Assembly (NCBI GenBank): GCA_965200975.1
Contig: OZ241740.1
Location: 744,001-808,000 of the forward strand
Length of the DNA stretch: 64,000 nucleotides
Source: S5-327 sp965200975
GTDB lineage: Bacteria; Chloroflexota; Dehalococcoidia; Lucifugimonadales; Australimonadaceae
Reading direction: 5' to 3'
This document shows positions 52,362-64,000 of the stretch, piece after piece. Position 1 is the stretch's first letter, and each line of letters begins with the position of its first letter. The notes beneath the pieces are model-generated. The model was not told the DNA's origin. It ran no database searches and saw nothing but the letters and a program-made list of their open reading frames with translations. The position numbers and the translations under genes are program-made.

Positions 52362-52511
52362 CTACTCGCCTTTACCCTCGAACAGATCGAGCAACTCGTC
52401 GGGGAGCGGCGCGAAGAACGAGTCAGGGACTTTCGCCAGCCCCTTGCCCAGGCCAAGGGGGCGCGGCGGCGGGTTGCGCTGATCGTCGTGAGGGTGAGGG
52501 GCTGCTTTTGC
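52362..52511 (-). pseudogene. Remnant of a small antitoxin-like gene
   Basis: An open frame of 49 codons without a start codon ends with GLAKVPDSFFAPLPDELLDL and a short FEGKGE tail. The ending resembles the toxin-binding C-terminus of many type II antitoxins (Phd/YefM or DUF2281-like). No DNA-binding part and no toxin gene are present. The rest of the 52305-52591 gap shows nothing else. Confidence 0.35.
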
Positions 52512-52591
52512 TCATCATCCCCATGCTAGCAGGTTCAACGCTGGCGGAGAAGCAGCGGTTGCCCTCCCCCTAATCCCGTGCGGGCGAGGCA

Positions 52592-56122
<3,531 letters not shown>

Positions 56123-56159
56123 GGGTCGGCGGGCGTCCTGACGCGTAACGCGCGATTAG

Positions 56160-56207
56160 GCGCCTCCCGGCGGCGCGGGAGGCGCGCTCCGGCCCGACGC
56201 GGGCCGG
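56160..56207 (-). other. Two GC-rich hairpins in the mfd leader
   Basis: A 10-bp stem GCGCCTCCCG/CGGGAGGCGC (56160-56185) and a 7-bp stem CCGGCCC/GGGCCGG (56189-56207). In the mfd transcript the second begins at or near the predicted first nucleotide. No T tract follows either. Confidence 0.55.
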
Positions 56208-56213
56208 AAAGCA

Positions 56214-56222
56214 ATTGTAGCA
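56214..56222 (-). promoter_or_regulatory. Extended -10 promoter of mfd
   Basis: TGC-TACAAT on the minus strand, placing the transcription start near 56207 and giving a leader of about 85 nt. No -35 box is evident. Confidence 0.45.
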
Positions 56223-56347
56223 GGCGAAAGGGGCGCGCCGCTTGGAGGATATGCCCTATTATGCGCAGGCTATGGCCGTGGCGCGGGCTATGGCGCCCGG
56301 GGCGCTCGAGGGCGCCGAACGGGACACTATAGGCAAGGAGCGCTGTA

Positions 56348-57118
56348 ATGACAGGGAAGAGCAACCAGGAAGGCGAAATCAGCCCCGAGAGCTTGCGGCT
56401 GCCTCCCCCGCAGCCGCCGTTGGGTAAACGGATCGAGCGCCACATCCAGGGCCGGATTGTGTCGGGGCTGCTGGAACTGCTTCCCCTCATCGTCACGGTG
56501 CTCGTCCTCGTGTTCCTCATTGGCTACGCCGACATCATCCGGTCGGCCCCGTTCATTGCGGGGCAGCCGTGGGACTTCCCCGGGGTGGGGCTGATCATCG
56601 TCGTGGCGGTCGCGTACCTGATCGGGCTGATAGTAGCCACCGCTCTGGGCCGGAAGGCGATGCAGGGTTACTCGTGGCTGCTCTACAACATCCCTGTCAT
56701 TCGCACGATATTCGGCCTTACGAAGCAGGCGATCACATCGTTCTCCGGACAGTTCAACTTCAGCCGGGTGGTGTTCATCGAATGGCCGAGGGACGGCATG
56801 CTCGCGATGGGGTTTGTAACGGGCCAGGTGGCGTCCGCGAACGGGGAGAAGTCGATCGTCGCGGTGTACATTCCCACGGTGCCGAACCCGACGTCCGGGA
56901 ATATGGCGTTCGTAATGGAGGACGACGTGATGGAGACGAACGTCACGGTGGATGCGGCGATGAAGCTGGTCTTCTCCGGCGGCATAGTCCTTCCGGAGTC
57001 GCTTGTCTTCGCGCGAGTCCCGCTGGAGAAGCGGGACTCGAATGACTTCCTGGGGAAGTACTACGCCTCACCGCAGCAGGAGGCCGCCAAGCCGCAGGAG
57101 CTCCCGGCTAGCTCGTAA
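56348..57118 (+). CDS. DUF502-family membrane protein
   Basis: The 256-residue protein has two transmembrane segments (about residues 40-62 and 78-100) and then the DUF502 core: RTIFGLTKQAITSF, VVFIEWPRDGMLAMGF and the signature VYIPTVPNPTSGN. The family is widespread and of unknown function. AAGGAG precedes ATG 56348. It is divergent from mfd, and its 3-prime end overlaps the convergent VWA gene by 11 bp. Confidence 0.88.
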   Translation: MTGKSNQEGEISPESLRLPPPQPPLGKRIERHIQGRIVSGLLELLPLIVTVLVLVFLIGYADIIRSAPFIAGQPWDFPGVGLIIVVAVAYLIGLIVATALGRKAMQGYSWLLYNIPVIRTIFGLTKQAITSFSGQFNFSRVVFIEWPRDGMLAMGFVTGQVASANGEKSIVAVYIPTVPNPTSGNMAFVMEDDVMETNVTVDAAMKLVFSGGIVLPESLVFARVPLEKRDSNDFLGKYYASPQQEAAKPQELPASS

Positions 57119-59150
57119 CGCGGCGCCGCCGGTTGTTGAGGTAGTCGACGAGCACGTACTGGCCGAGCCGGTCGGGAGTGGTGTAGAGCGCGCGTCCGTT
57201 GTTGATGCGCGTCACATGGTCGATGAAGTCGAGCAGGTAGTAGCTGGTCTCGAGCATAAAGGTGTTGATGGTGATGCCCTCGGCGGTGCAACGGCGCACT
57301 TCCCGCAGCGTCTCCTGAATCGTTCGGCGAGTGGGGGGATAGTGGAAGTAGGCGCGCGGCCCCTCGAGGTGGGCCGTAGGCTCGCCGTCGGTAATCATCA
57401 GTATCTGTTTGGCGCAATCCTTGTAGGGGGCGAGCAGGCGGCGCGACATAGCGAACGCATGCTGCATATTCGTGCCGGAGACCCACGAGTTCCACTGAAG
57501 GGTGGGGAGGTCGCCTGTCGCGATGGGCACGGCGTAGTCGGAGAAGCCGAGCATCCAGAAACGGTCGCGGGGGAACTGGCCGCGTATGAGCGCTTCAAGC
57601 GCAAGCGCGACGCGCTTGGCGGCGCCCCACGAGCCGAAGAGACCCATTGACCGGCTCTGGTCGATGAGGAGCACCGTGGCCGCCTGCACGATGCGCTCGG
57701 CGCGCTTGACCTCGAAATCCTGAATGCGCACCTGAACGGGCGTGCCGGCGCCCTGACGCTCGACAGCGTTCATTATGGTGCGCTGCAGGTGAATTTCGAG
57801 AGGGTCGCCGAACTCGTACGGCTTCGTCTCGTCGGTGTGCTCGCCGCCCGCGCCGCGAAGGTTCAGTTCGTGCTCGCCGTTGCGTCCTTTGCGAAGGTCG
57901 CCGAAGAGGTCGCGCAGGACTTTCTGTCCGATCTTGCGTACGGCGGCGGGGGTGAGCTCGAACCGTCCGCCGTCGCGTCGCAGGTAACCAGCCTCTTCCA
58001 GTCGTTTGGCGAGGTCGGCGAGCCGCTCGAGGTCCTGGCGCGACTCTTCGCCGAGGAGCGCTTCGAGGACGTCGTCGTCGATGTTGTCGAGGTCGCCGCG
58101 GCGCATCGCCTGCCGTATCTGCGCCTCGAGGTCGTCCATCGACTGCATTTCGCCCATCAGGTTCATAGCCTGCTCGACGGTGAGGCTCTCCTCGCCCATA
58201 AACGGGTAGCGTTCGGAGAAATCGTCGAGGGGGAGCAACGCGCCAAGGTTGGCGGCGAGTTCGGCGAGTTCGCCGGCGGTCTCGGCGTCCATGGCGGCGT
58301 TCATCGCCTCGAACAGTTCGCGCCGCTGCTCGGGCGACATACTGTCGAGGAGCGACTGCATCTGTCCCATCTGGCGGGCGAGCATCTCCATAAGCTCGTC
58401 GAAGCTTCGGGGCGGATCGCTTCCGAACAGAGGGCCCCACTTGTCCATAAAGCCCTCGAAGTCGGGCTCTACGCCGGAGAGCCGCTCGCGCATCATCCGG
58501 TTGAGGTCGCGGAGCATTTCGCGGGCTTGCGCCATATCTTCCGGAGTCATCTGCTCTATGCGGCTCCGCATATCGGAAGCGGCGGAGCCGAGCATTTCGC
58601 GCCGGAGTTCGTCCATAAGCTCGTGGAACTTGCGCTGCGCCTCGGGGTCGATAAAGTCGAAGTCCTGGAGCTCCCGGATGGCGCCTGCGGGGCTCTCGGG
58701 CAGCGCGTCGAGCTGCTCGCGGTTGCGGTCGGCGCGCCGCTGAAGGAGATCGCGCAGCGTGCGCCCCTCTTCCGCCTCGTCCCCGCTCATACGGGCGATC
58801 TGGTCGTCGATCTCTCCGAGGCGGCGTTCGGTGCCTTCGCGCTCGGCGCGGACGATGTCGTCGAGGCGCTCCCGGAGGTTGCGGACTACGGAGTCGGGGT
58901 CGTACTTGCGAAGGGTTTCGCTGCGGCGGGACCGGAGGCGTTCGAGGAGGTCCTGCAGGCCGGGGAGCCGGGCGTCGTCGGCGTGGACGCCCCGGCGGAG
59001 GAGGTCGCGGAGGGCGCGGCGAACGTCGCCGTGATCGATAACGTCCTCGGCCAGGGCGTCGAGGATCGCTTCGGCGTCGGCCTCGAACGGCTCTTGCGAA
59101 CCGTCCCACCGGGAGTAGCGGTAGAGCCTTGCCACGGCGTGATTGTACAT
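57108..59150 (-). CDS. Large VWA-domain protein (CoxE-like)
   Basis: The protein of 680 residues starts YNHAVARLYRYSRWDGSQEPFEADAEAILDALAEDVIDHGD and has a long, charged helical region (about 60-400) with several MxxLxRQMxQMQ-type stretches. The C-terminal 200 residues are a von Willebrand A domain with the MIDAS motif LLIDQSRSMG, the conserved threonine in SGTNMQHAF and MITDGEPTAH. Such proteins often work with a MoxR-type AAA ATPase, not seen in the window. The start is uncertain: ATG 59150 follows GAAGG, but ATG 59165 and 59222 are in frame. Confidence 0.85.
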   Translation of the reverse strand: MYNHAVARLYRYSRWDGSQEPFEADAEAILDALAEDVIDHGDVRRALRDLLRRGVHADDARLPGLQDLLERLRSRRSETLRKYDPDSVVRNLRERLDDIVRAEREGTERRLGEIDDQIARMSGDEAEEGRTLRDLLQRRADRNREQLDALPESPAGAIRELQDFDFIDPEAQRKFHELMDELRREMLGSAASDMRSRIEQMTPEDMAQAREMLRDLNRMMRERLSGVEPDFEGFMDKWGPLFGSDPPRSFDELMEMLARQMGQMQSLLDSMSPEQRRELFEAMNAAMDAETAGELAELAANLGALLPLDDFSERYPFMGEESLTVEQAMNLMGEMQSMDDLEAQIRQAMRRGDLDNIDDDVLEALLGEESRQDLERLADLAKRLEEAGYLRRDGGRFELTPAAVRKIGQKVLRDLFGDLRKGRNGEHELNLRGAGGEHTDETKPYEFGDPLEIHLQRTIMNAVERQGAGTPVQVRIQDFEVKRAERIVQAATVLLIDQSRSMGLFGSWGAAKRVALALEALIRGQFPRDRFWMLGFSDYAVPIATGDLPTLQWNSWVSGTNMQHAFAMSRRLLAPYKDCAKQILMITDGEPTAHLEGPRAYFHYPPTRRTIQETLREVRRCTAEGITINTFMLETSYYLLDFIDHVTRINNGRALYTTPDRLGQYVLVDYLNNRRRRVTS

Positions 59151-59259
59151 CGCGCCTTCACGCATCGCGCGCAACCGCCGGTCCGCCCGCTTGGAGCCTG
59201 CTAGAATCGTCTTCCCGAACATGCCGCGGGCGCGGGGGAATTATCGAGGTGAGCGCAGC

Positions 59260-60186
59260 ATGGCAGTAGCGCAGCGGATGAAGATAGGAATCGCGTCGCC
59301 GCACATCTTTCCGGACGACAAGGTCGATATGCCGTTCGTTGGGCGGTTTGTGCGCAGGGCCGAGGAGTTGGGCTATGCCAGCCTGTGGACGCAGGAGCGC
59401 GTAACCGGGCGGCCGACCGTCCTGCACCCGGCCACGTTCCTCGCCTATATCGCCGGTCAGACCTCGCGCGCTCGCCTGGGAGTATCGGTGCTCGTGCTTC
59501 CGCGCCACAATCCTGTGCATCTGGCCAAGCAGATGGCCGACATCGACCAGATGAGCGGAGGCCGCCTCGTGCTGGGCGTGGGCATCGGCAACAACGCCGA
59601 CGAGCTTCCGATGTACGGCGCGGGCCCCGAACGCCGCGTCCGACGGTTCGTGGAACAGGTCGAGGTCATCCGCGCTTTGTGGACGCAGTCCCCTGCCGGT
59701 TATTCCGGCGTCTTCCACAATCTGAGCGGGGTCAATATCGAGCCGAAGCCTCTGCAACAGCCCGCGCCGCCGATATGGTTCGGCGCCAACGTCGACGCGG
59801 CCCTCAAACGCGCAGTGCGGATGGCCGACGGCTGGATGGGCGCGGGCAGCTCGCCGCTGGACGACTTTCCCCGCAAGGTGCGGCTTGTGCAGTCGCTCCT
59901 TGCCGAGGGCGACCGCGACCCGGCGGAGTTCCCCATCTCCAAGCGGCTCTATCTGGCCGTGGACGACGACGAGGCGCGGGCGCAGCGCCGGCTGCGCGAA
60001 TGGTTCGGCTACTACTACAACAACGCGGACAACGCCGACCGCGCGGCGGTATGGGGAAGCGCCTCGAAAATCGGGGAGCTGCTGGAGGAGTGGGCGGAGA
60101 TGGGCGTCGACGAGGTGCTGCTCAACCCCGTGTTCGACCTCGAGGAGCACGCCGAGCGGCTGGCGGAGATCACCGGCCTCGCGTAG
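59260..60186 (+). CDS. LLM-class (luciferase-like) oxidoreductase, possibly F420-dependent
   Basis: The 308-residue protein is a bacterial-luciferase-type barrel: MKIGIASPHIFPD, FVRRAEELGYASLWTQERVTGR, LGVSVLVLPRHNPVHLAKQMADIDQMSGGRLVLGVGIGNN and PPIWFGANVDAALKRAVRMADGWMG. Members use FMN or coenzyme F420. The next gene, 34 bp downstream, is an F420-NADPH oxidoreductase, which favours F420. Start ATG 59260, preceded by GAGGTGAG. Confidence 0.88.
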   Translation: MAVAQRMKIGIASPHIFPDDKVDMPFVGRFVRRAEELGYASLWTQERVTGRPTVLHPATFLAYIAGQTSRARLGVSVLVLPRHNPVHLAKQMADIDQMSGGRLVLGVGIGNNADELPMYGAGPERRVRRFVEQVEVIRALWTQSPAGYSGVFHNLSGVNIEPKPLQQPAPPIWFGANVDAALKRAVRMADGWMGAGSSPLDDFPRKVRLVQSLLAEGDRDPAEFPISKRLYLAVDDDEARAQRRLREWFGYYYNNADNADRAAVWGSASKIGELLEEWAEMGVDEVLLNPVFDLEEHAERLAEITGLA

Positions 60187-60220
60187 GCCGCACAGAACTG
60201 CAAGGGAGAGGGCAGGGGGT

Positions 60221-60868
60221 ATGCGCATCGCCATCGCAGGAGGAACAGGGCCGGAGGGCCGGGGCTTGGGTCTGCGCTTGGCCATAGCCGGTCACGACAT
60301 CGTCATTGGATCGCGCGACGCAGGCCGGGCGGCGGAGGCGGCGGCGGGCTTGCTCGAAACCAGGCCCGGGCTCGCAATTGCCGGCGCAGCGAACGAAGAC
60401 GCGGCGCGGGACGCGGATTGTGTGCTGCTCTCTGTTCCGTTCGACGGACTGCGGCCCACGGCGACGGCGCTCAGGGATACGCTGGCCGGCAAGCTCGTTG
60501 TGAGCATCGTCGCGCCAATGGAGTTCGCCGACGGACAGATGCGCGCCGTGCCGACGCCCGAGGGCTCCGCCGGTGAGCTGACGCGCGACCTGCTTCCCGA
60601 TAGCCGCGTCGCATCCGCCTTTCAGAACCTGAGCGCCCGCGATCTGCTGCAGCCCGACACCGCGCTGCGCGGAGATGTCGCGGTTTGCGCCGACGATCCC
60701 GAGGCGCGCCGGGAGACGCTTGCGCTCGTGGACTGCATCGACGGGCTCCGAGGCGTAGACGCAGGCCCGCTCTCGAACTCACGCTACGTGGAGGAGTTGA
60801 CGGCGCTGCTCGTCAACATCAACCGCATCCACAAAGCCCACAGCACTATTCAGTTCCTCGGCGTGTAG
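60221..60868 (+). CDS. npdG: NADPH-dependent F420 reductase
   Basis: The 215-residue protein starts MRIAIAGGTGPEGRGLGLRLAIAGHDIVIGSR, the Rossmann region typical of F420H2:NADP oxidoreductases (Fno/NpdG), and continues with SVPFDGLRPTATALRD, VVSIVAPMEF and VASAFQNLSARDLL. It moves hydride between NADPH and coenzyme F420. It follows the LLM gene closely and could supply its reduced cofactor. Start ATG 60221 is preceded by AAGGGAGAG. Confidence 0.85.
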   Translation: MRIAIAGGTGPEGRGLGLRLAIAGHDIVIGSRDAGRAAEAAAGLLETRPGLAIAGAANEDAARDADCVLLSVPFDGLRPTATALRDTLAGKLVVSIVAPMEFADGQMRAVPTPEGSAGELTRDLLPDSRVASAFQNLSARDLLQPDTALRGDVAVCADDPEARRETLALVDCIDGLRGVDAGPLSNSRYVEELTALLVNINRIHKAHSTIQFLGV

Positions 60869-60939
60869 CCTCCTCTCGGCGCGGCGGCAGCCTGCTGCAA
60901 CCGTGCGAGTGAGGAGCGAGTGAGGAGCCGCCGAAGGGC

Positions 60940-61161
60940 TTAGAGGTCGCGGGCCTCGGCGACGGGATAGCCGATAGCGGCAAGCTGCTTCTTCATCGCC
61001 AGCGGAGTAATCGCCGAGAGGTCGTAGTCTACGGTAAGCGTGGCCCTTTCGAGGTCGCCGTCGATGCCGTGGACTCCGGGGAAAGTCTCAAGCGCGTAGC
61101 CAACCGAAGCAATGCAGCCGTCGCAGTGCAGATCGGGTATGTGGAAGACGACGCGGCGCAT
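60940..61161 (-). CDS. Heavy-metal-associated (HMA) domain protein, CopZ-like
   Basis: The 73-residue protein is a single HMA domain: VVFHIPDLHCDGCIASVGYALETFPGV with the CxxC metal site, DLERATLTVDYDL and LAAIGYPVAEA. Such proteins chaperone copper or similar ions. The ATG is preceded by TATACT 6 nt away, so the message may be leaderless. A palindromic repeat copy lies 40 bp upstream. Confidence 0.85.
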   Translation of the reverse strand: MRRVVFHIPDLHCDGCIASVGYALETFPGVHGIDGDLERATLTVDYDLSAITPLAMKKQLAAIGYPVAEARDL

Positions 61162-61167
61162 AGCGCG

Positions 61168-61173
61168 AGTATA
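61168..61173 (-). promoter_or_regulatory. -10 box of the HMA gene
   Basis: TATACT on the minus strand, 6 nt before the ATG. No clear -35 box. Confidence 0.3.
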
Positions 61174-61202
61174 CTCCTCGCCGCTATAGCGCGCCCTGCT
61201 CC

Positions 61203-61234
61203 AGGGGGTCTGGGGGAGCGGACGCTCTCCCAGC
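61203..61234 (+). repeat. Dispersed palindromic repeat, copy F
   Basis: AGGGGGTCTGGGG with the GGAGCG/CGCTCTCC arms, identical in the core to copies B, C and E2. It lies between the HMA gene and the small membrane protein gene. Confidence 0.8.
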
Positions 61235-61397
61235 ATCGCGTTGGCGCTGACGCCTCCTCGCGCCCGCTATAGCGCGCCAACCGCTCTGCACAGCTCTGAA
61301 CAATCGTTTCGCGCAATCTGTTATTGCGTTCGTTCGGCTGCTATGCTTTTTGTTACGGAGAACGGGGGGCGCAGCGCAAACCGGAGGAGAACACGGG

Positions 61398-61820
61398 ATG
61401 CCGGAGCGGTACCAGCGCGAGATAGAGGAGATTCTCGGCAAGGTCAACGAAGAGGCGTCCGAGGGGGAGCCGGGGCGTCCGCAGCGTGGTCAACGGAGCT
61501 CGCGCCGCTCAGGCGCGACTGCCCCTCCGCGGAGGCCGCGCCGCCCGGCGCTAAGCTTCTCGCCGGGAGGCCTGTTCCGCGTCGGCCTCGCGTTGCTGGC
61601 TTCGGCGTTCGTGCTCAACCTGCTCGACGCGTCCATCCTTGGGGTGGGAGTCGCCGCGCCGCTGGCGTACGCCGGCGTGGCGCTCTGGGTGACCGCGTAC
61701 GTGCTGTACTTCACAAGACCGCGCCGCACAATCGAGCGGCGTTGGCGGGGTCAAGTCATCGACGAGCCTCTGAAAGAAGGCCCGGTGAGCCGAATGTGGC
61801 GATGGATCACCCGGGGATAA
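61398..61820 (+). CDS. Small membrane protein of unknown function
   Basis: The 140-residue protein begins MPERYQREIEEILGKVNEE, has a basic Pro and Arg-rich linker (residues 25-52), then two transmembrane segments (about 60-77 and 84-105), and a basic tail. I do not recognise a family. GGAGGAG at 61383-61389 precedes ATG 61398; an upstream ATG at 61350 lacks such a site. It lies 37 bp before the second threonine synthase. Confidence 0.75.
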   Translation: MPERYQREIEEILGKVNEEASEGEPGRPQRGQRSSRRSGATAPPRRPRRPALSFSPGGLFRVGLALLASAFVLNLLDASILGVGVAAPLAYAGVALWVTAYVLYFTRPRRTIERRWRGQVIDEPLKEGPVSRMWRWITRG

Positions 61821-61857
61821 CCCGGTTGCAGGAGGCCTGCAGAGAGGAAGTAGCAGC

Positions 61858-63030
<1,173 letters not shown>

Positions 63031-63060
63031 CCCGCTTGTCCCGAATGCAAGCTTTACGGA

Positions 63061-63084
63061 GGGGCGCCGCACAGCCGTCGCCCC
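63061..63084. terminator. Possible hairpin terminator between convergent genes
   Basis: GGGGCG and CGCCCC (63061-63066 and 63079-63084) form a 6-bp stem with a 12-base loop between the second thrC and the RRM gene. The T tract is weak. Confidence 0.35.
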
Positions 63085-63111
63085 CCGCTTACGATCCGGA
63101 GGGGAGCAGTC

Positions 63112-63381
63112 CTAGAAGCGCTGCTCGCGAGGGCGCGCTTCGTTGACGACCAGCGCCCTGCCCTCGACGGAGTAGCCGTTGAACATCTGGACGGCCTTGT
63201 CCTTGTCGCCGGCGTTCTCCATCTCGACAAAGCCGAAGCCGCGGGGCCGGCCGGTTTCGCGGTCGGTCGGAATGTGGACGGACACCACTGGCCCGGCCTG
63301 CTCAAACAGTCCTCGCATATCGTCCTGAGTCATCCTGAACGGCATATTGCCCACGAATAGGCGGTTGGTCTCACCTGCCAC
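63112..63381 (-). CDS. RRM-type RNA-binding protein
   Basis: The 89-residue protein is a single RRM: RNP2 LFVGNM and RNP1 RGFGFVEM are both present, followed by VQMFNGYSVEGRALVVNEARPRE. Small RRM proteins of this type occur in cyanobacteria and other bacteria, often cold-induced. I take GTG 63381, with GGGAGG eight bases upstream; an ATG at 63399 is in frame but lacks such a site. A near-consensus promoter lies about 130 bp upstream. Confidence 0.9.
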   Translation of the reverse strand: MAGETNRLFVGNMPFRMTQDDMRGLFEQAGPVVSVHIPTDRETGRPRGFGFVEMENAGDKDKAVQMFNGYSVEGRALVVNEARPREQRF

Positions 63382-63511
63382 GTACGTATCCTCCCTCATC
63401 TCGCTCGTAGGATCGAGCCCTGCTTGATGGGCCGGGACTCGTCCATTGCACGCCGGGCGGCGCCGAATAAGGCGCGCCGTAGTTCGCGGGCCGTCCAGCG
63501 TCGGCAGGCGC

Positions 63512-63540
63512 ATTGTAGCCCTGCGGTCGGCTAGTGACAA
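63512..63540 (-). promoter_or_regulatory. Promoter of the RRM gene
   Basis: TTGTCA (63535-63540), 17 bp, TACAAT (63512-63517) on the minus strand. The leader to GTG 63381 would be about 125 nt. The rest of the 385-bp gap (63382-63765) contains no gene. Confidence 0.6.
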
Positions 63541-63667
63541 GTAAGGGCTATCGACGGCGAATATCGCAACAAGACGCGCGCCAATCGGAGGAATGCCGCC
63601 AAATCAGTCGTCCGTAGCTTACGTTCTCTCCCCGCATCTGTTCATCGGGGCTAAGGCGGCGGCGCCA

Positions 63668-63697
63668 TTGCGGGGGCGCGGGGCATTCGTACATAAT
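63668..63697 (+). promoter_or_regulatory. Possible promoter of the FAD-subunit gene
   Basis: TTGCGG (63668-63673) and CATAAT (63692-63697) are 18 bp apart, about 70 bp before the TTG start. Confidence 0.3.
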
Positions 63698-63765
63698 GAG
63701 CGCGTTCAATCTCCCCGGTTGCGGGCCGTCCCATAGCCGCCAACCTAACGACTACCGGAGCAGCG

Positions 63766-64000
63766 TTGCATCCCTTCAAGTACGTCGCAGCACAAACCCT
63801 GGACGAGGCGGTCGCCGTGCTTGCGGAGTATGGCCCCCGCGCCAAGCCGATAGCGGGCGGCACCGATGTGCTCGTGCAGTTGCGCGGCGAACGCTTCGAG
63901 ATCGACGCCATCGTCGACGTGAAGGGCATCCCCGAGCTGACTGCGCTTGCGCTCAATGGCGGTCTCGCCATCGGCGCGGCGACGCCCTGCTGCCGCATAT
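63766..64000 (+). CDS. Xanthine/CO dehydrogenase-type FAD-binding subunit (CoxM-like), partial
   Basis: The 78 residues seen begin HPFKYVAAQTLDEAVAVLAEYGPRAKPIAGGTDVLVQLRGE, with the FAD-binding AGGTDVL motif, then IDAIVDVKGIPEL and LAIGAATP. This is the N-terminus of a molybdopterin-dehydrogenase FAD subunit (PF00941), a partner of molybdenum and iron-sulfur subunits that would lie beyond the window. The start is TTG 63766 with GGAG at 63757-63760; no ATG is available nearby. Confidence 0.85.
   Translation, partial: MHPFKYVAAQTLDEAVAVLAEYGPRAKPIAGGTDVLVQLRGERFEIDAIVDVKGIPELTALALNGGLAIGAATPCCRI

Overview
The window is a compact, GC-rich bacterial chromosome segment with little intergenic DNA, many GTG and TTG starts, and frequent ATGA or GTGA stop-start overlaps. 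Gene content points to Chloroflexota, plausibly a Dehalococcoidia or SAR202-like lineage: an archaeal-type IMP cyclohydrolase (PurO), an F420-NADPH oxidoreductase beside a luciferase-like monooxygenase, a DUF951 protein and a PyrR-controlled pyr operon. That placement is inferred from gene content, not from a marker-gene tree.

Layout. 1-9310 (+): end of a fumarylacetoacetase-type gene, glyA, then rpsF-ssb-rpsR with a parvulin-like protein, hom-thrC-folE, an acetyltransferase and a MshA-like glycosyltransferase. 9387-14572 (mostly -): a Panacea-type toxin-antitoxin pair coupled to an SDR enzyme, a MshD-like tandem acetyltransferase, a PIG-L deacetylase (+), purO and tsaD. 14650-16967 (+): a CorC/CNNM transporter and tilS. 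16964-29937 (-): NAPRTase-like, glycosyltransferase 2, GalT-like, purF, thpR, mug, amidohydrolase, proA and proB. A 2.55-kb IS1-type element (26184-28736) with inverted repeats and target duplications sits between proB and proA; it separates proA from its ancestral ribosome-binding site and carries a broken methyltransferase-nuclease gene. 30210-35770 (+): a sensory module of STAS, REC-PP2C phosphatase, anti-sigma-type ATPase, solute-binding lipoprotein and histidine kinase. 35821-40370: DUF951, pyrF, a frameshifted secreted protein, an endonuclease III-like glycosylase and a bicupin. 40462-49321 (-): pyrR-pyrB-pyrC-carA-carB followed by an unusual HPRT fusion, preceded by a leader with a PyrR-binding RNA motif. 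49634-52511: a phosphatase, a hypothetical gene, an AT-richer AIPR-like nuclease (candidate phage defence) and an antitoxin remnant. 52592-64000: mfd, a DUF502 protein, a VWA protein, an LLM oxidoreductase, npdG, an HMA protein, a small membrane protein, a second threonine synthase, an RRM protein and the start of a molybdopterin-dehydrogenase FAD subunit.

The genes cover de novo pyrimidine synthesis (pyrR, B, C, F, carA, carB), parts of purine synthesis (purF, purO), proline (proA, proB) and threonine (hom, thrC twice). Accessory material is concentrated at 9.4-11 kb (toxin-antitoxin), 26.2-28.7 kb (IS) and 50.7-52.5 kb (defence-like). At least seven copies of a short GC-rich palindromic repeat lie in the gaps between genes. 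No tRNA, rRNA or CRISPR array was recognised.
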